Assembly (NCBI RefSeq): GCF_014841115.1
Contig: NZ_JACYTP010000001.1
Span: forward strand, 558,001-622,000
Direction of reading: 5' to 3'
Origin: Photobacterium arenosum
Lineage (GTDB): Bacteria > Pseudomonadota > Gammaproteobacteria > Enterobacterales > Vibrionaceae
Length of the DNA: 64,000 bases
Positions 27,173 through 35,527 of this stretch are shown here, piece after piece. Position 1 is the stretch's first letter; every line of letters starts with the position of its first letter. The notes beneath the pieces were generated by a model. It did no database searches and was not told the origin of the DNA. It saw nothing but the letters and a program-made list of their open reading frames with translations. The position numbers and the translations under genes were made by a program.

Positions 27173-28408
27173 ATGTTTGCTAAATATTTCTCACAATTCA
27201 GCCAGCCGGTTCGCCAGTATATGCTGGTGACCTTTAACTACTGGAATTTCACTGTCACTGACGGCGCGTTGCGCATGTTAGTCGTACTCTACTTTTACGA
27301 GCTGGGTTACTCCACCCTCGCCATCGCCTCCCTCTTTCTGTTCTATGAATTTTTCGGCGTAGTCACCAACCTGGTCGGGGGCTGGCTGGGTGCCAGACTG
27401 GGTCTGAACCGAACCATGAACATTGGCCTTGGCATGCAAATTGTTGCCCTGCTGATGCTGGCTGTACCCAATCCCATGCTGACGATTCCCTGGGTAATGG
27501 CCGCACAGGCAATGTCCGGGATCGCCAAAGATCTCAACAAAATGAGTGCCAAGAGCGCGATCAAAACCCTGGTGCCTGACAACAAACAAAGTGCTCTGTA
27601 CCAGTGGGTTGCGCTGATGACGGGGTCAAAAAACACCCTGAAGGGCGCTGGCTTCTTCCTCGGCGGTCTGCTACTCAGCGTAATAGGGTTCCAGAATGCG
27701 GTGCTGACAATGGCGGGTGTGCTGACGCTGGTATTCGTCAGCAGTATCCTGACGCTGAAAGCCGACATGGGCAAAGCGAAAAATAAGCCCAAATTTGCCG
27801 AGATGTTCTCCAAATCCGAAAGCGTCAATATCCTTTCTGCTGCGCGTATGTTCCTGTTCGGGGCGCGAGACGTCTGGTTTGTGGTTGCGCTGCCTGTGTA
27901 TCTCGGTTCCGTCTTTGGCTGGAATCACAGTGCTGTCGGTGGCTTCATGGCGGCCTGGGTAATGGCTTATGGCTTTGTGCAGGGCTTTGCACCAAAACTG
28001 ACAGGAAAAGCACAAGGTAAAGTGCCAGACGGGCAAGCCGCCACACGCTGGGCACTGCTGCTGGCCATCATTACCGCAGGTATCGCTTACGGGGTGCAGA
28101 TTCAATGGCAGCCGGAACTGGTGATCGTCGGTGGACTGATGCTCTTTGGCGCCATCTTTGCAATTAACTCGTCGCTGCACTCGTATCTGATTGTCAGCTA
28201 TGCCAAAGACGATGGCGTATCACTGGATGTCGGCTTCTACTACATGGCCAATGCTATGGGTAGACTGATAGGCACAGTGCTGTCAGGCTGGATCTTCCAG
28301 ATTGCAGGGCTGTCCGCCTGCCTGTGGGTCTCTTTCATCTTTTTGGTCCTCACCACCCTGATCTCCCTGAAACTGCCTAAGATTCAGGCTTACCAGATAG
28401 TGCCATAA
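27173..28408 (+). CDS. arsJ: ArsJ organoarsenical efflux MFS transporter
   Basis: This is a major-facilitator protein of about 411 residues with some 12 hydrophobic segments. The N-terminal YMLVTFNYWNFTVTDGALRM and the YELGYSTLAIASLFLFYEF stretch are the distinctive ArsJ sequence. ArsJ exports 1-arseno-3-phosphoglycerate made by the adjacent GAPDH and thereby gives arsenate resistance. The upstream frame is open to a GTG at 27095, but the sequence before MFAKYFSQFSQPVRQ does not look membrane-related, so ATG 27173 is chosen; its ribosome site is weak. It is the last gene of the operon. No arsC, arsB or acr3 is in the window, so this may be the main arsenate route here. Confidence 0.9.
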   Translation: MFAKYFSQFSQPVRQYMLVTFNYWNFTVTDGALRMLVVLYFYELGYSTLAIASLFLFYEFFGVVTNLVGGWLGARLGLNRTMNIGLGMQIVALLMLAVPNPMLTIPWVMAAQAMSGIAKDLNKMSAKSAIKTLVPDNKQSALYQWVALMTGSKNTLKGAGFFLGGLLLSVIGFQNAVLTMAGVLTLVFVSSILTLKADMGKAKNKPKFAEMFSKSESVNILSAARMFLFGARDVWFVVALPVYLGSVFGWNHSAVGGFMAAWVMAYGFVQGFAPKLTGKAQGKVPDGQAATRWALLLAIITAGIAYGVQIQWQPELVIVGGLMLFGAIFAINSSLHSYLIVSYAKDDGVSLDVGFYYMANAMGRLIGTVLSGWIFQIAGLSACLWVSFIFLVLTTLISLKLPKIQAYQIVP

Positions 28409-28437
28409 CCACCATAATCAGCAGCGAGCCGGCGACT

Positions 28438-29262
28438 TCAAACTACGGGTAAGTCGGCTCGCTGTCCCCACTCCGCCCAGGAGCCATCATAAACCGACAA
28501 GTTTCTGTACCCGCACTGATAAGCCGCCAGTAATCCAATGCAGGCGGTTACGCCTGAGCCGCAGCTGAAATACAGTTTTTCGTCGCCGAACACCTGCTGT
28601 TGTGCGAACAACGCCTGCAGTTTGTCTGGGTCTTTATACTGGCCGTCTTCAATAAAAGAGGCGAAGGGAAGGTTTATCGCATGGGGAATATGCCCGCTTC
28701 TCAGCTCTGGTCGTGGTTCTGGCTGTTGACCAGAAAACCGCCCAGCGGCACGTACATCAATAATATGATGTTTCGGCAGACCCGCTTTTTCTGCCAGTTC
28801 TCGCCAGTCAGAAATCCACCCTGTGCGATACTCACCCTGCCACCCGTTGCCGCTCTCAGGAATGACGGGAGAAGCAACGACAGCCCGGCCTTCTGCGATC
28901 CATTTGGGCAAACCGCCATCCAGCACATAAACCTGTTCGTGCCCCATCAGTTTAAACAGCCACCAGACGCGCGGCGCTGAGTAGATACCTTTTGCATCGT
29001 AAATGACAATCACAGAATCCGTCTCAATGCCCAGTCTGGAGACTTCTCGCTGAAATGCTTCATATTCCGGTGCGGTGTGAGGCAACGAAGAAGAAGCAGA
29101 AAACTGCCGCTCAAGATCAAACACAAGAGCACCGGGGATATACTGCCGTGTGTCTAGGTCGGAATTATCGCCAGTCACACTTTGCATGGTGGCATCGAAG
29201 ATAACCACTTCCGGCGATCTGCTCTTCCTTTCCAGCCAATATGTTGAAACTAACGCGTTCAT
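28438..29262 (-). CDS. thiosulfate/3-mercaptopyruvate sulfurtransferase
   Basis: This two-rhodanese-domain protein has about 274 residues. The inactive N-terminal domain holds YDAKGIYSAPRVWWLF and VYVLDGGLPKW. The active C-terminal domain has the persulfide-forming cysteine in the loop CGSGVTA (about 234-240), the form usual for 3-mercaptopyruvate sulfurtransferase; thiosulfate-specific rhodaneses have charged loops such as CRKGVTA. It also shows IIDVRAAGRF and GHIPHAINLPF, the rhodanese family signatures. It transfers sulfur from mercaptopyruvate to cyanide, thioredoxin or another acceptor. GAGGGAGA precedes two adjacent ATGs (29262 and 29265) and either may be used. Confidence 0.88.
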   Translation of the reverse strand: MNALVSTYWLERKSRSPEVVIFDATMQSVTGDNSDLDTRQYIPGALVFDLERQFSASSSLPHTAPEYEAFQREVSRLGIETDSVIVIYDAKGIYSAPRVWWLFKLMGHEQVYVLDGGLPKWIAEGRAVVASPVIPESGNGWQGEYRTGWISDWRELAEKAGLPKHHIIDVRAAGRFSGQQPEPRPELRSGHIPHAINLPFASFIEDGQYKDPDKLQALFAQQQVFGDEKLYFSCGSGVTACIGLLAAYQCGYRNLSVYDGSWAEWGQRADLPVV

Positions 29263-29388
29263 CATTCTCCCTCAGGTAAACCCTGCATTGAGTAATTTGC
29301 ACTCAATTTGAAATCATCAAGCTGAAAAAGGCGATAAATATATAACAGTTACACTAATTTTTAGCCCTTGTTGTGAGGAAACAGTTTC

Positions 29389-30264
29389 TCACAGACAAAA
29401 CTGGCAGTTTTCATCATGGGAGCCATTCAGAGACTTTCGGCGATGTATATGCAGCATGCCTTCTTTCAGGCCCATCTTGTAACCTTCATCCAGAGTAGAT
29501 TTTCGCATTGTTAAACGCTTCACGCTGAAGCTCTCTGGCGGGGCGATGACCCGGATTATGGCATCTTGCGGCGGTTGACGGATGAACTCCAGCGACGCGT
29601 TATAGTTATCAGCACGTTTGATCATAGCACTGGCGATCTGGGGTTGACGGACGAAGACTTTTTTCATCATCCAGGGATATTTTGCCGGTTTCATCTGATA
29701 GCTCAGTGGATGTGACAAAATCACTGTGATGTCTCTAGCTCCGCGACGGTAGGCTTCCCGCACCGGAATCGAGTCGGCCACGCCGCCATCGGTATAACAG
29801 CCACCAGCAAAACAGGGTGTCGCTTTATAAGCAATCGGGAGCGCACTGGTCGCTTCCATGACATCGCTGACATTTAATGGGCTCACGTTGTAATAATCAG
29901 CGGTGCCAGTATTAACATTGGTTGCTGCGGCAATCAGTGCGGTTTTCCCGAACAGTTTATGCTGATCCAGCGGATAGAGCCGCAATGATTCATCAATCAG
30001 CCACTTCACATCAACCAGGTTGCCTCCTTTCAGGAAGCGAGCGGGATTGTAAAATCGTTTATCCGTCGCTAACTGCGTGATAACGCGATAACTCCGTTTA
30101 GGCTGATTCGCCAGATACCCCAATAAGTTGGATGCGCCTGCTGAAACGCCGATGGCCAAATCAAAAGGGTTATAGCTATCGTCCATAAAAGCATCCAGTA
30201 CCCCGCTGGCAAAAATACCGCGCATCGCACCGCCTTCCACCACTAATGCTGCTTTCTTATTCAT
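29389..30264 (-). CDS. patatin-like phospholipase
   Basis: This 291-residue protein has the full patatin pattern: an oxyanion glycine-rich loop GGAMRG at 11-16, the nucleophile elbow GVSAG at 39-43 (Ser41), and the second catalytic residue in DGG at about 159-161. Family members hydrolyse lipid acyl esters. There is no signal peptide, so it is probably cytoplasmic or membrane-associated unless secreted. It ends with CQFCL. It has 124 bases between its stop and the start of the sulfurtransferase, which is read the same way. In T6SS-bearing bacteria some patatin proteins are effectors, but this one has no linked immunity gene or vgrG, so that reading is not supported. Confidence 0.88.
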   Translation of the reverse strand: MNKKAALVVEGGAMRGIFASGVLDAFMDDSYNPFDLAIGVSAGASNLLGYLANQPKRSYRVITQLATDKRFYNPARFLKGGNLVDVKWLIDESLRLYPLDQHKLFGKTALIAAATNVNTGTADYYNVSPLNVSDVMEATSALPIAYKATPCFAGGCYTDGGVADSIPVREAYRRGARDITVILSHPLSYQMKPAKYPWMMKKVFVRQPQIASAMIKRADNYNASLEFIRQPPQDAIIRVIAPPESFSVKRLTMRKSTLDEGYKMGLKEGMLHIHRRKSLNGSHDENCQFCL

Positions 30265-30509
30265 AATTTGCTAACCAACTGATTTAAATTAAATAAAGAG
30301 TACCTAAAGTTACTCAGGCTGGGTAATTGAAATCACGGATTGTTCAGATAGGAGCAAGCTATGGAAGCACAGCAAGGGCTTGGCCTGATAACATTCTGGA
30401 TAAATATTAACGTATCCCTTGAGCAAACTCTGAATCTTCACTCAACAGGCTAGGTTTTCCCGAAGGATTACTCTACGATTTCAGACAAACACAGAATAGG
30501 GAAGTAACT

Positions 30510-30818
30510 ATGTCTTTTGAAATGCTGGTCGCGCTTGATGTCGCGGACGATGAAATATACGCACAGTACAGACGCGAAATGACCCCCATTTTATCCCGCT
30601 ATAACGGCAGCTATGGGTATGATTTCAAAGTCTCTGAGGTGTTAATTTCACAGGTGTCTGCACCCATCAACCGTGTGTTCTCTATTTGCTTTCCCAGTGA
30701 AGAAATGAAAAATCAATTCTTTAACGACAAAGAGTATATGGCGATAAAGCAGCATTATTTTACGCCATCAGTTCGGGCCACAACCCTCATCGCCAGCTAC
30801 GAGAAACCAGACAACTGA
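30510..30818 (+). CDS. DUF1330 family protein
   Basis: This 102-residue protein has the dimeric ferredoxin-like (ABM) pattern of DUF1330: MSFEMLVALDVADDEIYAQYRREMTPILSRYNG-type start, a YDFKVSEVL strand and VFSICFPSEEMKNQFFND, in which the central FPS...A..F motif is recognised. The function of the family is unknown. The ATG has GGAAG at good spacing. It heads a run of eight small rightward genes extending to 34.6 kb. Confidence 0.75.
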   Translation: MSFEMLVALDVADDEIYAQYRREMTPILSRYNGSYGYDFKVSEVLISQVSAPINRVFSICFPSEEMKNQFFNDKEYMAIKQHYFTPSVRATTLIASYEKPDN

Positions 30819-30921
30819 AACAGGCACTTTTATTGTGCTGTCCAAAACGTTACCGTATCGCCCTTCCGGCAAACAGTGCGGTAAGCAAAACATCAAGCTT
30901 GCCGCTCTCAACGAGACAAAC

Positions 30922-31263
30922 ATGCGTAAGACCGATAAAAAAACGGACAATCAAATCAGAATATTACTGACAGAAGTGTGTAACCATGCGCTGGAGGCTT
31001 ACCCCGGCTTTCAGTGGCTGACCCACCTGGTCGATTACTCACACTTTCCTGACAGCCTGAAAGTGGTTTGTGTGTTCGATACCAATGTGAATCTGTCACA
31101 CTTTTATGATGCTGCGGGAAAGCCTGTACTTGAAGCCTTGATAGTCAAAAAACTGGCAGCAGTTGATATCCGCCTGAACAGGCCGTCTGCCCATATCGCG
31201 TATGACACAGAAGAAAATTGCGAACGAGAGAACCAGGGCAAATGGGCGCACCGTTTGGGGTAA
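30922..31263 (+). CDS. small conserved protein often annotated Fis-family regulator
   Basis: This is a protein of about 113 residues beginning MRKTDKKTDNQIRILLTEVC, followed by GFQWLTHLVDY and PDSLKVVCVFDTNVNLSHF. This pattern occurs in Vibrio and other gammaproteobacterial proteins that databases label Fis family transcriptional regulator, although I see no Fis helix-turn-helix in it. Function is therefore unknown. The open frame begins at 30835, but that region does not look coding, and 30922 starts at the conserved MRKTDKKTDNQ sequence. Confidence 0.7.
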   Translation: MRKTDKKTDNQIRILLTEVCNHALEAYPGFQWLTHLVDYSHFPDSLKVVCVFDTNVNLSHFYDAAGKPVLEALIVKKLAAVDIRLNRPSAHIAYDTEENCERENQGKWAHRLG

Positions 31264-31469
31264 GTTGAAAGTCGTTTCTCTATTCGAGCACTGATATCAG
31301 GGCTGTGGCATGCAGGGAAGAGCGCCGACCTGAATTGGCAACATGTTGCGTAAGCGCACAAAACTGAAACCACACAGCACGAAATACATGAAAAGTTGCA
31401 GTAAATCAGGATAATACGGCCAAATTATTGGTTCTTTATTCGAGTTGACATCCATTGCACGGGAAACAG

Positions 31470-31805
31470 ATGTTTATTAAACAAGCCTGGAACGGTCAGA
31501 TTGCTGTCTGGAAAGCCGTCGTTTTGGTCAGTTTAGGCGGGCTTGTCTTAACACTTCTGGTCAGTATCGGGGTAAGCCTGGTGCTGCTTTTTCTGGTTAA
31601 GTCGGGTGTGATGCATTTCAATCATGTTGCCATCCACACGGTCTTCTTTTCTTTTATTCTTTCCGCATTTGGCGTATTTGCCGTACGTTCACTATGGCTA
31701 TGTGCAGCAAACCCGAAAGGGAAGATCAGCCATGCACTCGTCAGACTCTGGGCCATCATACTGAGTGCTTACATTATTGCGGTCCTCGCGCACGTTAATA
31801 CCTAA
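31470..31805 (+). CDS. small membrane protein, unknown
   Basis: This protein of about 111 residues has three hydrophobic segments: VVLVSLGGLVLTLLVSIGV running into LVLLFLVKSGV, then HTVFFSFILSAFGVFAV, and a final ALVRLWAIILSAYIIAVLA. It is probably an inner-membrane protein. It starts at ATG 31470 (MFIKQAWNGQIAVWKAVVLV); a TTG at 31455 precedes in frame. I do not recognise the family, and neighbours give no strong clue. Confidence 0.6.
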   Translation: MFIKQAWNGQIAVWKAVVLVSLGGLVLTLLVSIGVSLVLLFLVKSGVMHFNHVAIHTVFFSFILSAFGVFAVRSLWLCAANPKGKISHALVRLWAIILSAYIIAVLAHVNT

Positions 31806-31852
31806 ATTCGTGCGGATGCTGTAAGTGCCATAACTACTACCAGGAGTGCTTC

Positions 31853-32260
31853 ATGTATACAGGCAGTTGTTTATGCGGCGGCGTACAGCTGGCCATTACT
31901 GGCAAAATCAGTGATATCATTCACTGTCATTGCTCTTTATGCCGAAAATCGACAGGCTCTGCTTTTGCCACAAACGGGTTTGTAAATACATCAGATTTTA
32001 CTGTTACCCAGGGGCAGGAATTACTGAATCACTTTGCATTACGGTCTGGCAGACAACGCCATTTCTGCCGTATCTGCGCGTCGCCGGTATACAGTTCCAA
32101 TACGGCAGATCCCGCCCGCATTCGAATCAGGCTCGGCATTATTGACTCAGAGATCGCCGAAAAACCCATATCGCATAACTTTGTCACGTCGAAAGCCAGC
32201 TGGGATAGCCTGGATATCAATCTGCCCCAGTATGAAGCACACGAACCAGGCAGAAAATAA
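31853..32260 (+). CDS. GFA (glutathione-dependent formaldehyde-activating-like) family protein
   Basis: This 135-residue zinc protein of the Mss4-like fold has metal-binding cysteines in SCLCGG (Cys6 and Cys8), HCHCSLC (Cys25, Cys27, Cys30) and a later FCRICASP. The pattern CxCG...HCxxCRK is that of GFA-domain proteins. The prototype was reported to speed formaldehyde-glutathione condensation, but most members are of unknown function. It starts at ATG 31853 with AGGAG seven bases upstream. Confidence 0.85.
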   Translation: MYTGSCLCGGVQLAITGKISDIIHCHCSLCRKSTGSAFATNGFVNTSDFTVTQGQELLNHFALRSGRQRHFCRICASPVYSSNTADPARIRIRLGIIDSEIAEKPISHNFVTSKASWDSLDINLPQYEAHEPGRK

Positions 32261-32316
32261 CCGGACTCTTCAATGTCCATAAAGAAAGCACCATACAGGC
32301 AGGAAAAGTAACGACT

Positions 32317-32703
32317 ATGGCCTCCGCCCAAGATTTTTCAATCAGTCGCCAGTATTTCATCTACAAAGCCGATGAATACACATTATCAAGAATTAAAAAT
32401 GCGAGAGTAAAAGTAAATACGCTGAAAGATCATCTGTTCAGAGTGATTATTATCGGCATGATCGTTTCCAGCGTCATAGGGCTCATGGAGCCTGCAGGAA
32501 TCGCTTGGATATTCATGCCGTTCGGGTTTATCACTGGCGCGCTGAGCGCTTTAGCCACTGCACGTAAATATGAACTGCAGATTGAGTTCGAGCATACTGA
32601 CGAAACCGGGCTTCAGTGGATTAGCGTTGTAAAAGGTCATAAACAAACCGACATGGCGATCTTTTCAGAGCAGGCAGATCAACTCAAGCAACAGATTGCC
32701 TGA
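32317..32703 (+). CDS. DUF6232-like small membrane protein
   Basis: This 128-residue protein starts with a soluble strand region (ISRQYFIYKADEYTLSRIKNA), has a double hydrophobic stretch (LFRVIIIGMIVSSVIGLMEP and IFMPFGFITGALSALATA), then another soluble part ending in FSEQADQLKQQIA. This layout recalls DUF6232 proteins, whose function is unknown; the assignment is tentative. AGGAAAAG lies upstream of the ATG. Confidence 0.6.
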   Translation: MASAQDFSISRQYFIYKADEYTLSRIKNARVKVNTLKDHLFRVIIIGMIVSSVIGLMEPAGIAWIFMPFGFITGALSALATARKYELQIEFEHTDETGLQWISVVKGHKQTDMAIFSEQADQLKQQIA

Positions 32704-32865
32704 TGGGTAATCGATAAAGCTGGCAGAGGGCTTTTTCTTCACCATTTGCATTGTTTTCGGGCAAGAATGTGAGCCATGACAGATGGCAATCTGCTGAAGT
32801 AAAATGATCAACAAAATCAGGCGTTATACTTCTGTTACTGATTTCCCGGGAACAGAGAGAACCTT

Positions 32866-33450
32866 ATGACGCCCCTGCTGGATACACATTCAGACATCAA
32901 TGAAGCCGCCCTTCGCGCTATTGCCCATATGCCAACGACCAGCTTGCCGGTATTGATGGGCCATGACTTCACAAGCAAATTATCCGATGCTGATTACATG
33001 CACATTGCTGCTCTGCTGGCGCAAAAAAGTTACGACGAAGGCGGTTGTCCGATTGGTGCGGTGATCATCAATAACCAAACCGGACAAATAGTTGGCAAAG
33101 GCCACAATACGCTGGTTCAGGAAGATCACCCGTACAACCACGGTGAGACCTCTGCCATTCGCGATGCAGGCAGGATAGATTTCAGCCAGACCACCTTGTT
33201 TACCAGCCTGAGTCCTTGCGATGTCTGCGCGACGCTCCTGTACATGCGCGGATTCAAGCGGGTTGTCGTCGGCGATATTACCAATGCCTCAGGAAACGAA
33301 GATTTGCTGCGGGAAAAAGGGATTCAGGTCGATATTCTGGAAGATAAACAAGGCATTGCACTTTACGCACAATTCCGAAAAGAAAAACCAGAGCAAGATC
33401 TTGAAGACTGGAAAGGACTGTGTGCGGTGCATTCGCATTGTGCCTCCTAG
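32866..33450 (+). CDS. cytosine deaminase of the yeast-like (CDA-fold) type
   Basis: This 194-residue zinc deaminase has HGE (92-94) in NHGETSAIRDAGRI and PCDVC (117-121) in SLSPCDVC, giving the zinc ligands and the proton-shuttling glutamate. The HGE rather than HAE form, the SLSPCD-C and VVVGD segments and a C-terminal end with EQDLEDWKGL all match the order and character of yeast cytosine deaminase (Fcy1). That enzyme also deaminates 5-fluorocytosine. Most bacterial cytosine deaminases belong to the unrelated amidohydrolase CodA family. An N-terminal extension of about 40 residues is present. Substrate is inferred from similarity only; other nucleobases cannot be excluded. Confidence 0.8.
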   Translation: MTPLLDTHSDINEAALRAIAHMPTTSLPVLMGHDFTSKLSDADYMHIAALLAQKSYDEGGCPIGAVIINNQTGQIVGKGHNTLVQEDHPYNHGETSAIRDAGRIDFSQTTLFTSLSPCDVCATLLYMRGFKRVVVGDITNASGNEDLLREKGIQVDILEDKQGIALYAQFRKEKPEQDLEDWKGLCAVHSHCAS

Positions 33451-33497
33451 CTGACAGATAACCTCATCAATCATCTTTCTGACACAGGAGAACTTCA

Positions 33498-33959
33498 GTG
33501 GACATCATCCGGTGCTGCCAGGCCAGCGATTTAGCAGGTGTATGCGAACTCTACGCAGAACTGCGCCCTCATGACCCCGTATTATCGGAGCCACAGGCCA
33601 TGAAATGCTGGCAGGATTTACTCAACAGCCCGCACACAAAAATCATTGTTGCTGATATTGATGGCGTGCTGGCATCCACCTGCCAGCTTGGCCTGGTGCC
33701 TACCATGACAAACGGGGGTCAGCCTTTTGCCATCATCGAGCATGTCATTACTTCGGCCCAATACAGGCGGCAAGGACTGAGCCAGAAAGTCATCGAGAAA
33801 GCCCTCTCACTCGCCTGGGACATGGGATGCTATAAAGTCATGCTGCTATCAGGGGAAAACCGGCCAGAGGCGCATCACCTTTATGAGAAAGTCGGATTTC
33901 AGTCAGGTATTGAGCGCGGGTTTGTGATTAAAAATCCTCACATACCTACCCCAGATTGA
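33498..33959 (+). CDS. GNAT-family N-acetyltransferase
   Basis: This 153-residue protein has the acetyl-CoA-binding motif in VITSAQYRRQGLSQKVIEKA (Q/RxxGxG/A-like RRQGLS) followed by a helix, and a final YEKVGFQSG pattern (HHLYEKVGF), both standard in GNAT enzymes. The substrate is unknown. It starts with GTG at 33498, which CAGGAG precedes at 8 bases. Confidence 0.82.
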   Translation: MDIIRCCQASDLAGVCELYAELRPHDPVLSEPQAMKCWQDLLNSPHTKIIVADIDGVLASTCQLGLVPTMTNGGQPFAIIEHVITSAQYRRQGLSQKVIEKALSLAWDMGCYKVMLLSGENRPEAHHLYEKVGFQSGIERGFVIKNPHIPTPD

Positions 33960-34094
33960 CCTGTGACGATGAGCACAGCGCACGCTTTACTTTCAACAAT
34001 CCCGCCTGGTTATCAGCTATAACATACGAGGCTGAAACAGGTTACGTTATCTGGATGTCGCTTTGCGCTATTTTAACCGAAAAAGGAAAGTCTC

Positions 34095-34619
34095 TTGGTA
34101 GGAAGAATTGTTGATAAATTGCTGTTTGGCGTCATGCTCATCGCGGCGCTTCAGGTTCCGTTACTGGCCGCTCACTATCAGCAATATCTGGCAGGATTAT
34201 TTGAAGCCACACAATGGCAAGTCAAGGGCTACGAAAACACCGCCAGACAATACGGTTACCCTGATGTACATGCGATGATTGAGCAACACCTGAACAATCA
34301 GGAAGCCAGTGTCAGGGCGGACGCCTTACAGAAACAAGCGACCCTGAGCCACTATCAGGACCTGAAATCCGGCATTGTCGTTTTTGAACAAGGGTCACTG
34401 ATTGAGAAATCAGTGTACATGTTCACACCTGCACGCTTTGACTCGTTAGAAAAAACCATCACCCATTTCAAACCCGGCATTCCACTCTCGCTCAACGGTC
34501 TGATGTTTGGTGCCATCCTGGGATTAGCAGCCAATATCCTGCTTACCCTGCCTTTTAGCTTATTGTTCAGGCGTAAACGTCGGGCAAAGTTCGCCGCCAG
34601 ACGGTCAGTGATATCGTGA
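34095..34619 (+). CDS. DUF2937 family membrane protein
   Basis: This 174-residue protein with hydrophobic helices at both ends (LLFGVMLIAALQVPLLAAHY and LMFGAILGLAANILLTLPFSLLF), with a long polar periplasmic or cytoplasmic middle of helical character, is the DUF2937 pattern common in vibrios. Function is unknown. Start is TTG at 34095; AAGGAAAG is found just upstream, and no ATG is available before residue 14. It converges with the T6SS tssL gene, separated by a terminator. Confidence 0.72.
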   Translation: MVGRIVDKLLFGVMLIAALQVPLLAAHYQQYLAGLFEATQWQVKGYENTARQYGYPDVHAMIEQHLNNQEASVRADALQKQATLSHYQDLKSGIVVFEQGSLIEKSVYMFTPARFDSLEKTITHFKPGIPLSLNGLMFGAILGLAANILLTLPFSLLFRRKRRAKFAARRSVIS

Positions 34620-34683
34620 TTACATGTGGCAGAAAACGCCAGTTTAGAGTGTCTCAGCACCGAAAAAATGGACAGATAGAGAT

Positions 34684-34708
34684 CAAAAAAGCGCGAGTTC
34701 ATCGCGCT
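34684..34708 (-). terminator. rho-independent terminator of the tssL arm
   Basis: On the minus strand the 7-bp stem AGCGCGA/TCGCGCT with a 5-base loop is followed by TTTTTT. It lies 37-61 bases after the tssL stop and ends the leftward T6SS unit. Confidence 0.85.
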
Positions 34709-34744
34709 AGAATCATTTAATGAGAACAAAATGAACTTAACGAC

Positions 34745-35527
34745 TCAACCAATCAGTTGATTAAACTTAAAGTCTATAACCCAATAAGTCGCTGAATACA
34801 TGGCTGCCAGTAGTGCGGCTGTAAAGCCAATGATCAGTTTTGGCGAAATCACACGCCTCAATGGCCGGCTAATAACAGCAGCCTTCAAATTCACTAACTG
34901 TAGCTTCTCCTGATCCTGCAGCCTGTCTTCTTTTATCAGCTGGTAAATGGTCTCTGCAATGTCAGCGATTTTTTCGTTACCACGCTCGACACGACCGAAT
35001 TTCCCCTTAAAACCAACCTGCAACAGAAAGTATAAAAATTCAATAAGTTGCCTGTAACGTTTGGGATCTTGTCTGAGCCTGTCCAGAATTGTATAGAATT
35101 TATCACCACCTGACGTTTCATTATGAAACTCAGCAAGCAGGCTGTGTGTACTCCAATTACTTTTCTCTCCCCACTCCTGGCTGTAAACCGCTTCGTCAAC
35201 AGCGGCACAGACACAATAACGCATCACCAGCAGCGATGCTCTGTCTGTGTTTGCGAGTAGCAGCCGCTTCTCGGCGTCTTGAATCTCCCTGCTGATTTTC
35301 TCACGCAGCAAGGTAGGATCATCTAACCAGGGAATAGATGGAATACAAGTCAGACAGGCCAGTACCCAGGTAAACTCATCAACCAACTGGTTAATACCCA
35401 GTTTTTTGATTTCCAACTGTTTTACCGCAATATTGCGTGGTACTTCCGGAGCCGGCATAACCTCCATTGGTTGGCCGGGCTCAGGCTGAAACAGAACGAC
35501 TGTTATGTCATCATCGAACTGACTCAT
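34745..35527 (-). CDS. tssL: type VI secretion protein TssL (IcmH/DotU)
   Basis: This 260-residue protein is the small inner-membrane partner of TssM. It has the DotU pattern LVDEFTWVLACLTCIPSI, a middle YCVCAAVDEAVYSQEWG and the PKRYRQLIEFLYFLLQVGFKG motif, with a single C-terminal transmembrane helix (KLIIGFTAALLAAMYSATYWV) and only a few residues after it. There is no C-terminal OmpA/peptidoglycan-binding domain, unlike extended TssL proteins. The start at 35527 overlaps the tssK stop in ATGA, so translation is coupled. It anchors the membrane complex TssJLM, and is the last gene of the left arm. Confidence 0.93.
   Translation of the reverse strand: MSQFDDDITVVLFQPEPGQPMEVMPAPEVPRNIAVKQLEIKKLGINQLVDEFTWVLACLTCIPSIPWLDDPTLLREKISREIQDAEKRLLLANTDRASLLVMRYCVCAAVDEAVYSQEWGEKSNWSTHSLLAEFHNETSGGDKFYTILDRLRQDPKRYRQLIEFLYFLLQVGFKGKFGRVERGNEKIADIAETIYQLIKEDRLQDQEKLQLVNLKAAVISRPLRRVISPKLIIGFTAALLAAMYSATYWVIDFKFNQLIG

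Noticed and set aside
29389..30264. Patatin as a T6SS phospholipase effector
   Set aside because: No vgrG, PAAR, adaptor or immunity gene is linked, and the gene is 4.5 kb from the T6SS block. It is common in non-T6SS genomes.
30510..34619. Run of eight small rightward genes as a chromosomal integron cassette array
   Set aside because: Gaps lack the long imperfect palindromic attC-type repeats, and no integrase is in the window. They look like ordinary small chromosomal genes.
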